Part shown: one piece after another, positions 35,919-45,640 of the stretch
Numbering within the stretch: the first letter of the stretch is position 1
Layout: every line of letters begins with the position of its first letter
The notes under the pieces: generated by a model
Databases searched by the model: none
What the model was told of the DNA's origin: nothing
What the model saw: the letters and a program-made list of their open reading frames with translations, nothing else
Made by a program: the position numbers and the translations under genes
Assembly (NCBI RefSeq): GCF_008728195.1
Contig: NZ_CP031598.1
Location: 1,302,001-1,366,000, forward strand
Direction of reading: 5' to 3'
Length of the DNA stretch: 64,000 nucleotides
Origin: Roseovarius indicus
Lineage (GTDB): Bacteria; Pseudomonadota; Alphaproteobacteria; Rhodobacterales; Rhodobacteraceae

Positions 35919-36599
35919 TCACTTGATCAACACTGCTTGAAAGTCGTCAGCGCTCCCGTTGAAGTAGCTCGCGTCGACCTTGCCGGTGACCCCGGAAAGA
36001 TCGAAGGAATCCGTGTACTGCCAAATCGTCCAGTCGTTCCAGCCATCCGGGATTTCTGGGTGGTCCACGTTGTAATCGGCAATCCAGAGCCGCTTGCCGG
36101 GCAAGCTTTCCTTCATCGCATGATCCCAGAAATTGGGACCCGTATAAATGATTGGCGCATGGCCGTAATGGTCCTCGAGCTTGCCGAGGAACGTGTCGAA
36201 ATCCTTCAGCAGGTCATCGTCGATCGGGGCTGCGATATGCTCGATATCAACGATGGGGGGAAGGTCACCCGCTTTCAGAGTGACGTTCGAAATGAACCAT
36301 TCCGCCTGCTTGGCGGGGTCGTCGTCGGTTTCGTAGTAGTGGTAGGCGCCACGCACGATACCTTCATTTCCGGCAGACCGAAACCGATCGACAAAGGTCG
36401 GGTCGAGCCAGTCCAGACCGTCGGTCGCCTTGAGGATCACGAAGAGTGGAGACGCTTTGCCGATCTCCGACCAGTCCGTCACCTCGTTGTGGTGCGACAG
36501 GTCGATGCCGGTCTTGAGCGCCGCATCGTCGGCCCAGGCCGATCCGGACACGAGCAGCAGTGCCAGGGCCGAAACGAGGGCCCGTCTTAAGTCAATCAT
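35919..36599 (-). CDS. secreted glycoside hydrolase family 25 lysozyme
   Basis: A 226-residue protein with a 23-residue signal peptide (ALVSALALLLVSGSAWA before DDAALK). The GH25 fold markers are all present: TGIDLSHHNEV (D33), FVILKATDG, GAYHYYE, the catalytic D118-x-E120 in PPIVDIEHI, PIIYTGPNFW, WIADYNV and WTIWQYTDS. It should cleave the glycan strand of peptidoglycan in the periplasm or outside. It stands alone between the exporter and the M20/ABC cluster; no holin or phage gene is near, so a cell-wall or competition role is more likely than a prophage remnant. Confidence 0.9.
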   Translation of the reverse strand: MIDLRRALVSALALLLVSGSAWADDAALKTGIDLSHHNEVTDWSEIGKASPLFVILKATDGLDWLDPTFVDRFRSAGNEGIVRGAYHYYETDDDPAKQAEWFISNVTLKAGDLPPIVDIEHIAAPIDDDLLKDFDTFLGKLEDHYGHAPIIYTGPNFWDHAMKESLPGKRLWIADYNVDHPEIPDGWNDWTIWQYTDSFDLSGVTGKVDASYFNGSADDFQAVLIK

Positions 36600-36984
36600 T
36601 TCAGGCCTCTTTTCTGGTTCTTGCTCGAAAGTCGAAGACACGCACGGCGCCGCCTGGCGGAGCTTTCGACCCTGGTGACGTTCTACTCGTTTCTTTTGAA
36701 ACCGCCAAGCGGCGGAACGGCGGAGGCGAAATTCACGTCCTCGGCAGTATCACCATCCACGACACTCAGTATAACTAAATGTAAAATAAAACAAAGCAAT
36801 TGACAGAAAATGAAATCTGGAAAAGGGTCGCCCCATCCGAAGTCTGCAGTACGGATTCGGAAAATTGGCTTGGGACAGGTGCGGATCCGTTCTGAGCTCA
36901 AAGACCTAAAAGACCGCTCCGGCACGGCGAAGCCAACGGTTCGGTGCCCACCGAAGGCGAGCGGGAAAGTAACGAAGGATCAAG
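36600..36984. other. 385-bp intergenic region with an AT-rich segment
   Basis: Between the divergent GH25 and M20 genes. Positions about 36770-36830 are markedly AT-rich, unlike the surroundings, and include TTGACA at 36800-36805 without a clear -10 at normal spacing. A small hairpin CCGCC-AAGC-GGCGG lies at 36702-36715. Promoters for both genes are presumably here, but none could be fixed with confidence. Confidence 0.4.
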
Positions 36985-38253
36985 ATGGAGCTCAGCGAAA
37001 ACCGGCTGCTACAAAGGTTGGACAGGCTGTCCGAGTTCACCGAACCCGGGCGCCCCTGGACACGCCGCGCGTTCACCGACCGCTATGCGTCGGCAAGGGA
37101 TTGGCTGCGGAAGGAAATGGAGCAGGCCGGCCTGACCACGCGCATCGATGCCGGTGGCAACCTGATCGGAACGCTTGCCGGTTCAGAACCGGGGGCGGGC
37201 ATTCTTGCCAGCGGCAGCCACATAGATACCGTCGTCGACGGTGGAAGGTATGACGGTATTCTTGGCGTCGTTGCCGCACTGGAAGCTGTGCAAGCCATCC
37301 ATGAAGCCGGTGAGACGCCTCGCCACACTCTCGAGGTGATCGACTTCCTGTCGGAAGAACCCAGCGACTATGGGGTTTCCTGCGTCGGGAGCCGGGCCAT
37401 GGCTGGTAATCTCCCCGCCGACCTTCTGGAGTACACCAACTCCTCTGGCGAGAGGCTTGGGGAGGCCATCAGGCGGGCAGGCGGCTCACCTGAGAAGCTA
37501 GATGGCGCCCTGCGGCGCGAGGGTGAACTGTCAGGTTTCCTGGAACTGCACATTGAACAGGGCCGGGTTCTGGAATCCTCCGGCACGCAAATCGGCGTCG
37601 TGACCAACATCGTCGGGATACGGCGCTACGAGATTATCATCAGCGGGCGTGCTGACCATTCTGGCACGACTCCGATGAACCTCCGGCAGGACGCACTTGT
37701 CGGCGCATCACGGATCGTGGAGCGGGTAAATACGCAAGCGAAGGAACGGCAGTCGTCGAACGGCTACCTTGTGGCAACCGTCGGCAAGATCAGCGTCCGC
37801 CCGGATGCCGCCAACGCCGTTCCGGGTGAAGCCCGGCTTACGGTCGAGGTGCGAAGCGACAGCCAGGATCGGCTGGATAACTTCCTCGAGCCCCTGATCA
37901 AATGGGCCGAGGACGCTGTTTGCCGGAACGACCAGTTGCGGATCGAGGTACGCCCGCTCAGCGCCTCGCATCCGACCGATTGCGCGGAACCCATCGTCAA
38001 CACGGTGGCCGAGGCCGCCACTGAACTCGGTTTCAGTTCGATGAAAATGCCGAGCGGCGCCGGTCACGACGCCGCCCACATGGCGCGGCTCTGCCCGACG
38101 GGGATGCTCTTTGTGCCCTGTCTGGATGGAAGAAGCCATTGCCCGGAAGAGAGCATCACGATGGACGATGCGCTCAACGGTGCCCGGGTTCTGCGCCGGG
38201 CGCTGCTCTCACTGGATTGCACGGCACCGCAAGGGGTCGCGCAAGCGAAATAG
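36985..38253 (+). CDS. M20-family zinc hydrolase (N-carbamoyl-amino-acid / allantoate amidohydrolase-like)
   Basis: A 422-residue binuclear zinc amidase. Metal ligands are visible: H79 and D90 around GSHIDTVVDGGRYDGILG, E124-E125 in FLSEEPSD, H189 in ELHIEQG and H385 in GRSHCPEE. The substrate-closing H225 is in GRADHSGTTPM. This family removes carbamoyl or ureido groups, or hydrolyses related amides. It leads the oligopeptide-ABC operon (27-bp gap), so its substrate may be an imported N-modified amino acid or a peptide product. AAGGAT precedes ATG 36985. Confidence 0.88.
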   Translation: MELSENRLLQRLDRLSEFTEPGRPWTRRAFTDRYASARDWLRKEMEQAGLTTRIDAGGNLIGTLAGSEPGAGILASGSHIDTVVDGGRYDGILGVVAALEAVQAIHEAGETPRHTLEVIDFLSEEPSDYGVSCVGSRAMAGNLPADLLEYTNSSGERLGEAIRRAGGSPEKLDGALRREGELSGFLELHIEQGRVLESSGTQIGVVTNIVGIRRYEIIISGRADHSGTTPMNLRQDALVGASRIVERVNTQAKERQSSNGYLVATVGKISVRPDAANAVPGEARLTVEVRSDSQDRLDNFLEPLIKWAEDAVCRNDQLRIEVRPLSASHPTDCAEPIVNTVAEAATELGFSSMKMPSGAGHDAAHMARLCPTGMLFVPCLDGRSHCPEESITMDDALNGARVLRRALLSLDCTAPQGVAQAK

Positions 38254-38280
38254 TCACGGATCTCAACAGAGGAGAAGACA

Positions 38281-39816
38281 ATGCTGAACAAACTGAAGAC
38301 ATCTGCCGCCATCGTGGCGGTCGCCCTGATGGCGGCCGGCGCGCATGCGCAGGACCGGACGGAAGTACGCATCGCGTACGACACCATTCCTCCGACCATC
38401 GACCCCCACATGTCGACGGCCTACTCCACGATGGATTTTGCCGCCCAGATCTTCGAGCCGCTGGTGACGCTCAATGCCGATTACGAGCCGGAGCTCGTGC
38501 TGGCCGACTCCATCGAAGTGAGTGACGACGGCAAGACCTACACGATCAAGCTGCGCGAAGGCATCACCTTTCATAACGGCGAGCCGCTGACGGCCGATGA
38601 TGCCGTGGCTTCGATGAACCGCTGGAAAGAGAAATCAATCCTCGCGCGCGGAACTCTGTCGGACGCAACCTTCGAAAAGGTCGACGACCTGACGCTCGAA
38701 CTCAAGCTGGCCGAGGCTGCGCCGCTGACCCTGTCGGTCATCGGCAACCCGATGCAATTCGCCGGCATCATGCCGCAGGAAATCATCGAGAACGCCCCTG
38801 CACAGGGCGTGACCGAATACGTCGGCACCGGACCTTACGAGGTCGCCAACTGGGACACGGATCAGGAGATGCACCTCGCCAAGTTCGAGGATTACAGCTC
38901 CGTCGACACGGAGCCGAACGGGCTTGCCGGATCGAAGAACCCGGGCGTCGATGACGTCTACATGGAAATCGTGACGGACGATTCGACCCGCGTGTCGGGC
39001 CTACGGTCGGGTCAGTACGACATTGCCCTGCGCCTGCCGCATGACAATGCCGATCAACTGCTGAATTCGGACGACCTGAAGATCTTTGCAGAGGACTATG
39101 CTTTTCTTGGTATGTTCTTCAACAAGAAGAGCGGCCCGTTCACCGACATCAAGCTGCGCCAGGCTGTCGCCGCCGCGCTCGACATGAACGAAATTCTCTA
39201 TGGCGCGCTGGGTAACGAGAAGTTCTATTCGCTCGAGCACTCGCTCGCCTCGCCGAACCAGGTGCTCTGGTACAACGACGCCGGAGAGGAATACTACAAT
39301 CAGGACGACGCAGAGAAGGCTCGCAAGCTGATCGAGGAATCCTCCTACGACGGCGAAGAGCTGACCTTCCTGGTGACACGCGCCTACCCGCTGCACTTCT
39401 ACGCGGCGGTCATCGTGCAGCAGCAGCTTCAGGAAGTCGGTCTGAACGTGAAACTTGCGGAATATGATTGGGCCACGCTGCTCGAATACCGCTCCGACCC
39501 GGAAGCATGGGACATGTTCGCCTCGGAGTTCACGTTCGAGCCGACGCCGATCAACGCGATCTTCCTGCACTCGCGCAACGAGTATGCCGGCTGGACGAAC
39601 AGCCCGGAGGTCGACGCCCTGATCGAAGAGATCCGCGTGACCGAAGATCAGGACAAGGCGCTTGAACTGTTCACGGAGCTTCAGGCCGAGTTGATGGAGT
39701 ACACGACCTACATTCGCTACGGCAACTACAAGCCGCTGCACGGTCTTTCAGCAAAGATCGAAGGGTTCACTGTCTCAAACAACATCATCCTGTCGAACCT
39801 GTCGGTTGCTGACTAA
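38281..39816 (+). CDS. ABC transporter substrate-binding protein, peptide/opine/nickel family (SBP_bac_5)
   Basis: A 511-residue cluster C binding protein with a 23-residue signal peptide ending MAAGAHA before QDRTEVRI. Family markers are LREGITFHNGEPLTADDAV and the TGPYEV segment. It is the periplasmic receptor for the importer encoded by the following ATPase and permease genes. The operon includes an S9 peptidase and an M20 hydrolase, favouring a peptide-like ligand. A strong stem-loop separates it from the next gene. Confidence 0.93.
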   Translation: MLNKLKTSAAIVAVALMAAGAHAQDRTEVRIAYDTIPPTIDPHMSTAYSTMDFAAQIFEPLVTLNADYEPELVLADSIEVSDDGKTYTIKLREGITFHNGEPLTADDAVASMNRWKEKSILARGTLSDATFEKVDDLTLELKLAEAAPLTLSVIGNPMQFAGIMPQEIIENAPAQGVTEYVGTGPYEVANWDTDQEMHLAKFEDYSSVDTEPNGLAGSKNPGVDDVYMEIVTDDSTRVSGLRSGQYDIALRLPHDNADQLLNSDDLKIFAEDYAFLGMFFNKKSGPFTDIKLRQAVAAALDMNEILYGALGNEKFYSLEHSLASPNQVLWYNDAGEEYYNQDDAEKARKLIEESSYDGEELTFLVTRAYPLHFYAAVIVQQQLQEVGLNVKLAEYDWATLLEYRSDPEAWDMFASEFTFEPTPINAIFLHSRNEYAGWTNSPEVDALIEEIRVTEDQDKALELFTELQAELMEYTTYIRYGNYKPLHGLSAKIEGFTVSNNIILSNLSVAD

Positions 39817-39832
39817 ACAGAAATGACAACCA

Positions 39833-39861
39833 GCGAGGCGATGCGTCCGGCATCGCCTCGC
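39833..39861. terminator. stem-loop after the peptide-binding-protein gene
   Basis: GCGAGGCGATGC (39833-39844) pairs perfectly with GCATCGCCTCGC (39850-39861): a 12-bp stem with a 5-base loop, 17 bp after the stop and 29 bp before the ATPase gene. No U-run follows, so partial termination or 3'-end protection is more likely than full termination. Confidence 0.7.
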
Positions 39862-39890
39862 GTCTGCCACCACTCGCCAAGGAATGCCCC

Positions 39891-40904
39891 ATGTCGCGTC
39901 CCGCCACAGCTGATGTCACCCCGCAACCTGCTGCGGAACCGCTGCTGCGTGCCACGGACATCCGGCAGCATTTCCCGGTCCGCCGGGGATTCTTCAAGCC
40001 CAACGCCTATGTGAAAGCCGTCAACGGTGTTTCGTTCGACCTGATGGAAGGCGAAACATTTGGACTGGTCGGGGAATCCGGCTGCGGCAAGAGTACCCTG
40101 GGACGCACGCTCTTGCGGCTGATCGAACCGACAGACGGCGCGTGCTTTTATCGGAACGAGAACATCTTCGAGAAAACGCAGGCCGAGTTCGGCAAGTATC
40201 GCCGCGAACTCCAAATGGTGTTTCAAGATCCCTATTCGTCGCTCAATCCCAAGATGCGCGTCGGCTCGATCCTCGAAGAGGCCATGACCATCCACGGCAT
40301 TGGCACACGTAAGGAACGCACCGATCGTGTGATCGATCTGCTCGAAACCGTTGGCCTGTCGAGCGAGCACTACTTCCGCTTCCCGCACGAGTTTTCCGGC
40401 GGTCAGCGGCAAAGGATCAACCTCGCCCGTGCGCTATCACTCACCCCCAAGGTGGTGGTCTGCGACGAGACTGTCTCGGCGCTCGACGTGTCGATCCAGG
40501 CGCAGGTCTTGAACCTGATGAAGCGCATTCGGAAGGAGTTCGACCTGTCCTACCTGTTCATTTCGCACGACCTGGGCGTGGTGAAATACATTTCCGACCG
40601 GATTGGCGTCATGTATCTCGGCAACCTGGTGGAGGTCGCCACCTCGAAAGAGCTTTTCGAAGCGCCGAAGCATCCCTACACGCAAGCGTTGATTTCTGCG
40701 CTGCCCAAGACGAATCCCAAGATCGACAAGCAGCGGATCAAGCTGTCGGGCGAGGTGCCCTCGCCCCTCAATCCGCCAAGCGGGTGCTGCTTTCACACGC
40801 GTTGCCCGCACGCGACCGACATATGCCGCAAGGTCGTTCCGACCTCGCGCACCATTTCCGGCACGCACAAGGCGGCCTGCCATCTTTACGAGGACAACGT
40901 GTGA
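39891..40904 (+). CDS. oligopeptide ABC transporter ATP-binding protein (DppF/OppF type)
   Basis: A 337-residue ATPase with Walker [10 protein letters not shown], signature [15 protein letters not shown] and Walker [13 protein letters not shown]. The C-terminal oligopeptide-transporter motif [17 protein letters not shown] is present and may bind an iron-sulfur cluster, as in related ATPases. Its partner ATPase is at 44604. AAGGAA precedes ATG 39891. It is coupled to the peptidase gene, which starts within a few bases of its stop. Confidence 0.92.
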   Translation: MSRPATADVTPQPAAEPLLRATDIRQHFPVRRGFFKPNAYVKAVNGVSFDLMEGETFGLVGESGCGKSTLGRTLLRLIEPTDGACFYRNENIFEKTQAEFGKYRRELQMVFQDPYSSLNPKMRVGSILEEAMTIHGIGTRKERTDRVIDLLETVGLSSEHYFRFPHEFSGGQRQRINLARALSLTPKVVVCDETVSALDVSIQAQVLNLMKRIRKEFDLSYLFISHDLGVVKYISDRIGVMYLGNLVEVATSKELFEAPKHPYTQALISALPKTNPKIDKQRIKLSGEVPSPLNPPSGCCFHTRCPHATDICRKVVPTSRTISGTHKAACHLYEDNV

Positions 40905-40906
40905 GC

Positions 40907-42733
40907 ATGTATCGGCACGTCGTCACTCCACTTGAGCTAAAGGATGGGACGCGCTCCCGGCACACGCGCCTGAATTCGGTGACGTGGGACCCGACATCGC
41001 GTGAGCTCATCTACCTTAGCAACGAAGCCGGGCTCACCGGCCTATGGAGCTGCGACCCGGCCACCGGCAAGCGCAAGGCGCTGACAGATCCTTACTTGAA
41101 CGTCGTGCGGTATTGGCCGGTCGAAGATCCAGTCGTGAGACTGGTCCTTGCCTTAGACCCGGCATTCACCGAGAGAGAGCAACTTTTTCTTCTGCATCAT
41201 GACGGTACACTGCGCGCATGGATCGAAGCGGAAGACGCCTACCACTATTTCGGCGGTCAACTTTTCGACGGCGTGGGGTTTTATGTCTCGAACAGTGCGT
41301 CGGACACCCGCCACCGCATCATGCAGGCGGATAGATCGACCGGCCGAGACCGAGAACTTTTCGCGTCGGATGCGGTGCTGACGACAGTAATGCCGCTCTC
41401 GTCAGAGCGCCTCTTGCTGCTTGAAGAATACACCAATATCGACCGGAGGTTCCGCGTCTTCGACACGCAGACCGGGGTGCTCACCGCGCTTGCCGCCGGA
41501 TATGGCCGGATCGGTCAGATACGCCCCATTTCCGCGGATACTGTCATTTTTGCCGGTGATCTCGGCGGCGAAAGGGTCGGGCTTCACACCCTGAACCTTG
41601 ATAGTGAAGCGGTGTACACCGTCTTGGAAAGGCCCGATCAGGACGTGCTGGCCTTTTGCGTTCATCCGACGACCGGTCGCATCGCCATGACTCTGAGCAA
41701 GGAATGCGCGTCGGAGCTCGTTACGACGACACTTGATGCGCCACACGTCGCGGTGGCGCTGACGCGTGAGCCGATCCACGTGCATTCCATGTGTTTCCTC
41801 GGTGAGGACGACTTGCTTACCGTAACCTCCGGGCCGTTCCAGCCACCCGAAGCACAAGTCCATGCGCTGGCGAAACCGGCCGAAGCGCCGGATGCCTCCT
41901 GCGCAACGACAGAGGCCGGCGCCGAAACGGTGGAGCGGTTCACCTCCTTCGACGGACGGGAAATCGAGTATGTGGTCATGGGCTCGCCCGACAGCGGGCG
42001 GGCGATGATCTATCTGCACGGTGGCCCCGAAAGCATGTTCGAGCGGTCTCATTCCCCGGTCCTCGAGCAACTCGTTGACAACGATGTGCTGGTCATCGCC
42101 CCGAATATCCGTGGCAGCGAGGGGTATGGTCGATGCTTCATCGGCCTCGATGACGGGAACAGGCGCACCGATGCTCTGGCGGATGTGATTGCCCTGCGTG
42201 AACATGTTCAGGCACGCCATGGGCTGGATGACGACAAGATCGGCGTTATGGGGCACAGCTACGGCGGGTTCATGACCCTGATGGCCATATCGCACCATCC
42301 CGGGCTCTGGGCTTGCGCGGTGGACATCGCAGGGATGTCCCATCTCGGTAATTTCCTGAAAACCGCGCCCGCCTGGCGGCGCAGGCTTCGCGCGATGGAA
42401 TATGGCGACGCTGCCACGCATGCCGACTTCTTCGACGACACCGCGCCGCTCAACAAGGCCGGCGAGATCCGTTGCCCCCTGCTTATCCTGCATGGCGACA
42501 GCGACACGCGCGTCCCGACGACCGAGTCTTTGGCCATGGCTGAAGCCATGGCGGCGGAAAACAGGGATGTCGAACTTCGGTGGATCGAAGGAGAAGGGCA
42601 CTTCCTGACCAGGCGCACATCGACCGAATGCGCGGCGTCGACGATCGTCGAATTCGTCAAAGCCAGACTTGCGACACCGAGCGAAACGCCTGGGCGCCCT
42701 GCGCATTCCTACTCCATTCCGGGGGCAACATGA
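40907..42733 (+). CDS. S9-family (prolyl oligopeptidase-like) serine peptidase
   Basis: A 608-residue protein with an N-terminal beta-propeller (about residues 15-330) and a C-terminal alpha/beta hydrolase. The catalytic triad is S451 (GHSYGGF), D533 (LHGDSDTRVP) and H565 (GEGHFL). There is no signal peptide, so it works in the cytoplasm. Start ATG 40907, or GTG 40901 overlapping the ATPase stop. Its position between an importer ATPase and the permease genes, with an ATGA overlap to the permease, argues that it degrades the imported peptide. Family members also include acylaminoacyl peptidases, which would fit N-blocked ligands. Confidence 0.9.
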   Translation: MYRHVVTPLELKDGTRSRHTRLNSVTWDPTSRELIYLSNEAGLTGLWSCDPATGKRKALTDPYLNVVRYWPVEDPVVRLVLALDPAFTEREQLFLLHHDGTLRAWIEAEDAYHYFGGQLFDGVGFYVSNSASDTRHRIMQADRSTGRDRELFASDAVLTTVMPLSSERLLLLEEYTNIDRRFRVFDTQTGVLTALAAGYGRIGQIRPISADTVIFAGDLGGERVGLHTLNLDSEAVYTVLERPDQDVLAFCVHPTTGRIAMTLSKECASELVTTTLDAPHVAVALTREPIHVHSMCFLGEDDLLTVTSGPFQPPEAQVHALAKPAEAPDASCATTEAGAETVERFTSFDGREIEYVVMGSPDSGRAMIYLHGGPESMFERSHSPVLEQLVDNDVLVIAPNIRGSEGYGRCFIGLDDGNRRTDALADVIALREHVQARHGLDDDKIGVMGHSYGGFMTLMAISHHPGLWACAVDIAGMSHLGNFLKTAPAWRRRLRAMEYGDAATHADFFDDTAPLNKAGEIRCPLLILHGDSDTRVPTTESLAMAEAMAAENRDVELRWIEGEGHFLTRRTSTECAASTIVEFVKARLATPSETPGRPAHSYSIPGAT

Positions 42734-43677
42734 TCACCTATATCGTCAAGCGAATCCTGTCACTCATCCCTGTCCTTGGGGTGGTCGCCGTGGTCGTCTT
42801 CGCCCTCGTGCACCTCTCGCCGGGCGACCCCGCCAGCGTCATTCTCGGCCCCGACGCATCGGCTGCCGATATCGACCGCCTGCGCGAGGAACTCGGCCTG
42901 AACCGCCCGGTGCCGCAGCAGTTCTTCATGTGGCTCGGCAATGCGCTGACCGGGGATCTGGGCAATTCCCTCTATAACGGCACGCCGGTCACCGAGGTCT
43001 TCCTCAACTATTTTCGCCCAACGCTCTCGCTTGCCATCTTTGCCCAGATCATAGGCATCGTCGTGGCGTTGCCGATGGGCGTCTTCGCTGCTCTCAACAG
43101 GGGAAAAGGCGTGGACGGCGCGCTGATGAGCTTTGCCCTTGTTGGCATCTCGGTCCCGAGCTTCCTGATGGGTCTTCTGCTCATCCTGTTCTTTGCCGTC
43201 TTCCTCAACTGGCTCCCCGTCGCGGGCTATGCGCCACTGTCCGAAGGCCTTCTGACACATCTCGAATTCCTGTTGCTGCCGGCAATCTCTCTGGGCTTCA
43301 TCCAGGCGGCGCTCATCACCCGCATCACCCGCTCCGCGATGCTCGAGGTGATGAACAACGCCTATGTCAAAACGGCGCGGGCCAAGGGCCTGCCGCGCGC
43401 TGCCATCGTGATCAAGCACACCCTGCGCAACGCCTTCATCCCCATCCTCGAGATCATAGGACAAACCTTCACCACGCTCATCGCCGGCGCCGTTGTGGTC
43501 GAGTTCGTCTTCAACATACCCGGGCTGGGGCAGCTCATCGTCAATTCCGTCGAGCGTCGCGACTTCCCGGTAATCCAGGGCACAGTCCTTCTCGTTGCCT
43601 TCGGCTATGTGCTGATAAATCTCATCATCGACCTGATCTACGGAATCGTCGACCCGCGCGTGAGGCTTGACCAATGA
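42730..43677 (+). CDS. oligopeptide ABC transporter permease (DppB type)
   Basis: A 315-residue inner-membrane permease. The N-terminus MITYIVKRILSLIPVL and the HLSPGDPASVILG segment are typical, and the EAA loop reads YVKTARAKGLPRAAIVIKHT. Around six membrane segments are apparent. The ATG overlaps the peptidase stop (ATGA) and its own stop overlaps the next permease start, so the block is translationally coupled. Confidence 0.93.
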   Translation: MITYIVKRILSLIPVLGVVAVVVFALVHLSPGDPASVILGPDASAADIDRLREELGLNRPVPQQFFMWLGNALTGDLGNSLYNGTPVTEVFLNYFRPTLSLAIFAQIIGIVVALPMGVFAALNRGKGVDGALMSFALVGISVPSFLMGLLLILFFAVFLNWLPVAGYAPLSEGLLTHLEFLLLPAISLGFIQAALITRITRSAMLEVMNNAYVKTARAKGLPRAAIVIKHTLRNAFIPILEIIGQTFTTLIAGAVVVEFVFNIPGLGQLIVNSVERRDFPVIQGTVLLVAFGYVLINLIIDLIYGIVDPRVRLDQ

Positions 43678-44582
43678 CCGATACGCCCCCCACTGCCGAA
43701 GAGCTCAAAGCGGCGAAAAACCGGCTGAAGCAGGAACAGCGCAGCCTGACGATAAAACGATTCATGGCGAACAGGCTGGCGGTTTGCGGCCTTGGTCTTA
43801 CCGTCGTGATCTGCCTCGTTGCCTTTCTCGGGCCGCTGATCTCGCCGCACGGTCCGCTCGACATCAATCCGATCAACCGCCTGAAGCCGCCATCAATGGA
43901 AAACTGGATGGGCACCGACAACTTTGGCCGGGATATCTATGTCAGGGTCATGTACGGGACGCGCGCCTCGCTTCTGATCGGTTTCAGCGTTGCCTTGCTA
44001 TCCTCGGTGATCGGTGTGGCGATCGGCCTGTACTCGGCCTATTTCAAGCCGCTCGATCACTTGCTGATGCGCATCACCGATGGGCTTATGGCCTTTCCGG
44101 CGATCCTGCTGGCGATTTCGGTGATCGCCGTGTTCGGACCTACGACGCAGAACGTGATCCTGACTCTGGTGGTTGTCTACACGCCGTTGATCGCGCGGGT
44201 GGTGCGGTCCAATGCGCTTGTGGTCAAGGAGCAGCCCTATATCGAGGCGCTTCATGCCCTGGGCTCCAGCACGACCCGGATCATCTGGCGGCACATCTTC
44301 CCGAACACCGTTTCCTCGCTGATCGTCCAGGCCAGTTTCGTCTTCGCTGTCTCCATCATCACCGAGGCCATGCTGAGCTTCCTCGGCGTGGGCATTCCCG
44401 CACCGCACCCGAGCCTCGGCAACATCCTCTATGACGGGAAGAACGTCATCACCTCCGCCTGGTGGATGACCGTCTTTCCCGGCGCGATGATCATCGGGAT
44501 CGTGCTGGGACAGAACATCCTCGGCGACGGTCTGCGCGACTTCCTCGATCCGCACACGAACAAGGCCGTGTCCAAACGCTAA
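43674..44582 (+). CDS. oligopeptide ABC transporter permease (DppC type)
   Basis: A 302-residue permease, partner of the preceding DppB-type protein. It has a soluble N-terminal segment (EELKAAKNRLKQEQRSLTIK), the MGTDNFGRDIYVRVMYG segment of the DppC family, and an EAA loop around YIEALHALGSSTTRIIWRHI. It overlaps the upstream stop by 4 bases and precedes the second ATPase by 21 bp. Confidence 0.93.
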   Translation: MTDTPPTAEELKAAKNRLKQEQRSLTIKRFMANRLAVCGLGLTVVICLVAFLGPLISPHGPLDINPINRLKPPSMENWMGTDNFGRDIYVRVMYGTRASLLIGFSVALLSSVIGVAIGLYSAYFKPLDHLLMRITDGLMAFPAILLAISVIAVFGPTTQNVILTLVVVYTPLIARVVRSNALVVKEQPYIEALHALGSSTTRIIWRHIFPNTVSSLIVQASFVFAVSIITEAMLSFLGVGIPAPHPSLGNILYDGKNVITSAWWMTVFPGAMIIGIVLGQNILGDGLRDFLDPHTNKAVSKR

Positions 44583-44603
44583 TCCGAAAGAAAGGGCTTC
44601 GAC

Positions 44604-45626
44604 ATGTCCGCGTCTCACGTCATTGATGTCCAAAACCTGCGAACGCATTTCCACACCGAGAAGGGCCGGGTTACCGCCGTGGACGATGTGTCGTTTCACG
44701 TCGAACGAAACGAAGTTCTCGGTGTCGTCGGGGAATCGGGCTGCGGCAAGAGTGTGACGTCAGAGGCGATCATGCAGCTTCTCAATACCGATATCACCGA
44801 CTTCGAGGGTGAGATCATGTTCGACGGCGAGAACCTTCTCACGCTGGATGAAGACAGGCTTGCCCGGATCCGGGGCAAGGACATCTCGATGATCTTTCAG
44901 GATACGACCAGTTCGTTGAACCCCCTCTACACCGTTGGAGATCAGATTATCGAGGCATTGCAGACCCATGGCCGCCGTAACCGCAAGGCAGCCGCAGAGG
45001 CCGCTCTGAAAGTGGTGTCTGCCACCGGTATACCTTCGCCGGAAAAGAGGCTGCGGGAATACCCTCACGAGCTCTCGGGCGGTATGCGACAGAGGATCAT
45101 GATCGCCATGGCCCTCGTGTGCGAACCCAAGCTTCTGATCGCGGACGAGCCGACCACCGCACTGGATGTCACCACACAAGCCCAGATCCTCGATCTGATC
45201 GTTCAGATGAAAAGCGATCTTGATATGGGGGTGATTTTCATCACCCACGACATGGGCGTTGTCGCCGAGATCTGCGATCGCGTCGCCGTCATGTACCTTG
45301 GCCAGGTGATCGAGGACAGCACGGTGGAAAGCCTGTTCGAAGCGCCGCTGCATCCTTACACCAAGGGTCTGATGCAGGCGATGCCCACAATCGAGAGCGA
45401 TCCCCAGGCCGATCTTTACACGATCAAGGGCAAGGTCCCGTCCCTGTCCGACGTGCCCAAAGGTTGCCGGTTCGCGGCACGCTGCCCCTACGCGACGGAC
45501 AAGTGTGTTTCGGAGGCCCCGTCGCTGGAAGTGGCGACAGAGGGGCACAAGGTTCGCTGCTGGCATTGGAAAGCGATTGCCGAGGGCAATGCGCCGGCAC
45601 ATGAGAAGGCCGCAGAGATGACCTGA
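44604..45626 (+). CDS. oligopeptide ABC transporter ATP-binding protein (DppD type)
   Basis: A 340-residue ATPase with Walker [10 protein letters not shown], signature LSGGMRQRIMIAMAL and Walker B LLIADEPTTALD. The oligopeptide-type C-terminal Cys motif is present in GCRFAARCPYATDKC. The first Walker A position after GK is S-V rather than S-T, common in DppD. It ends the operon and converges on a LysR gene, with a small stem-loop across both stops. Confidence 0.93.
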   Translation: MSASHVIDVQNLRTHFHTEKGRVTAVDDVSFHVERNEVLGVVGESGCGKSVTSEAIMQLLNTDITDFEGEIMFDGENLLTLDEDRLARIRGKDISMIFQDTTSSLNPLYTVGDQIIEALQTHGRRNRKAAAEAALKVVSATGIPSPEKRLREYPHELSGGMRQRIMIAMALVCEPKLLIADEPTTALDVTTQAQILDLIVQMKSDLDMGVIFITHDMGVVAEICDRVAVMYLGQVIEDSTVESLFEAPLHPYTKGLMQAMPTIESDPQADLYTIKGKVPSLSDVPKGCRFAARCPYATDKCVSEAPSLEVATEGHKVRCWHWKAIAEGNAPAHEKAAEMT

Positions 45627-45640
45627 GAGAGGTCATTCTT
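45618..45640. terminator. short stem-loop between convergent ATPase and LysR genes
   Basis: ATGACCT (45618-45624) and AGGTCAT (45630-45636) form a perfect 7-bp stem with a 5-base loop, followed on the plus strand by TCTT. It overlaps the 3' end of both genes and may terminate the rightward transcript. Confidence 0.45.

Noticed and set aside
36800..36830. Sigma-70 promoter based on TTGACA at 36800
   Set aside because: No acceptable -10 hexamer at 16-18 bp; left as an AT-rich region.
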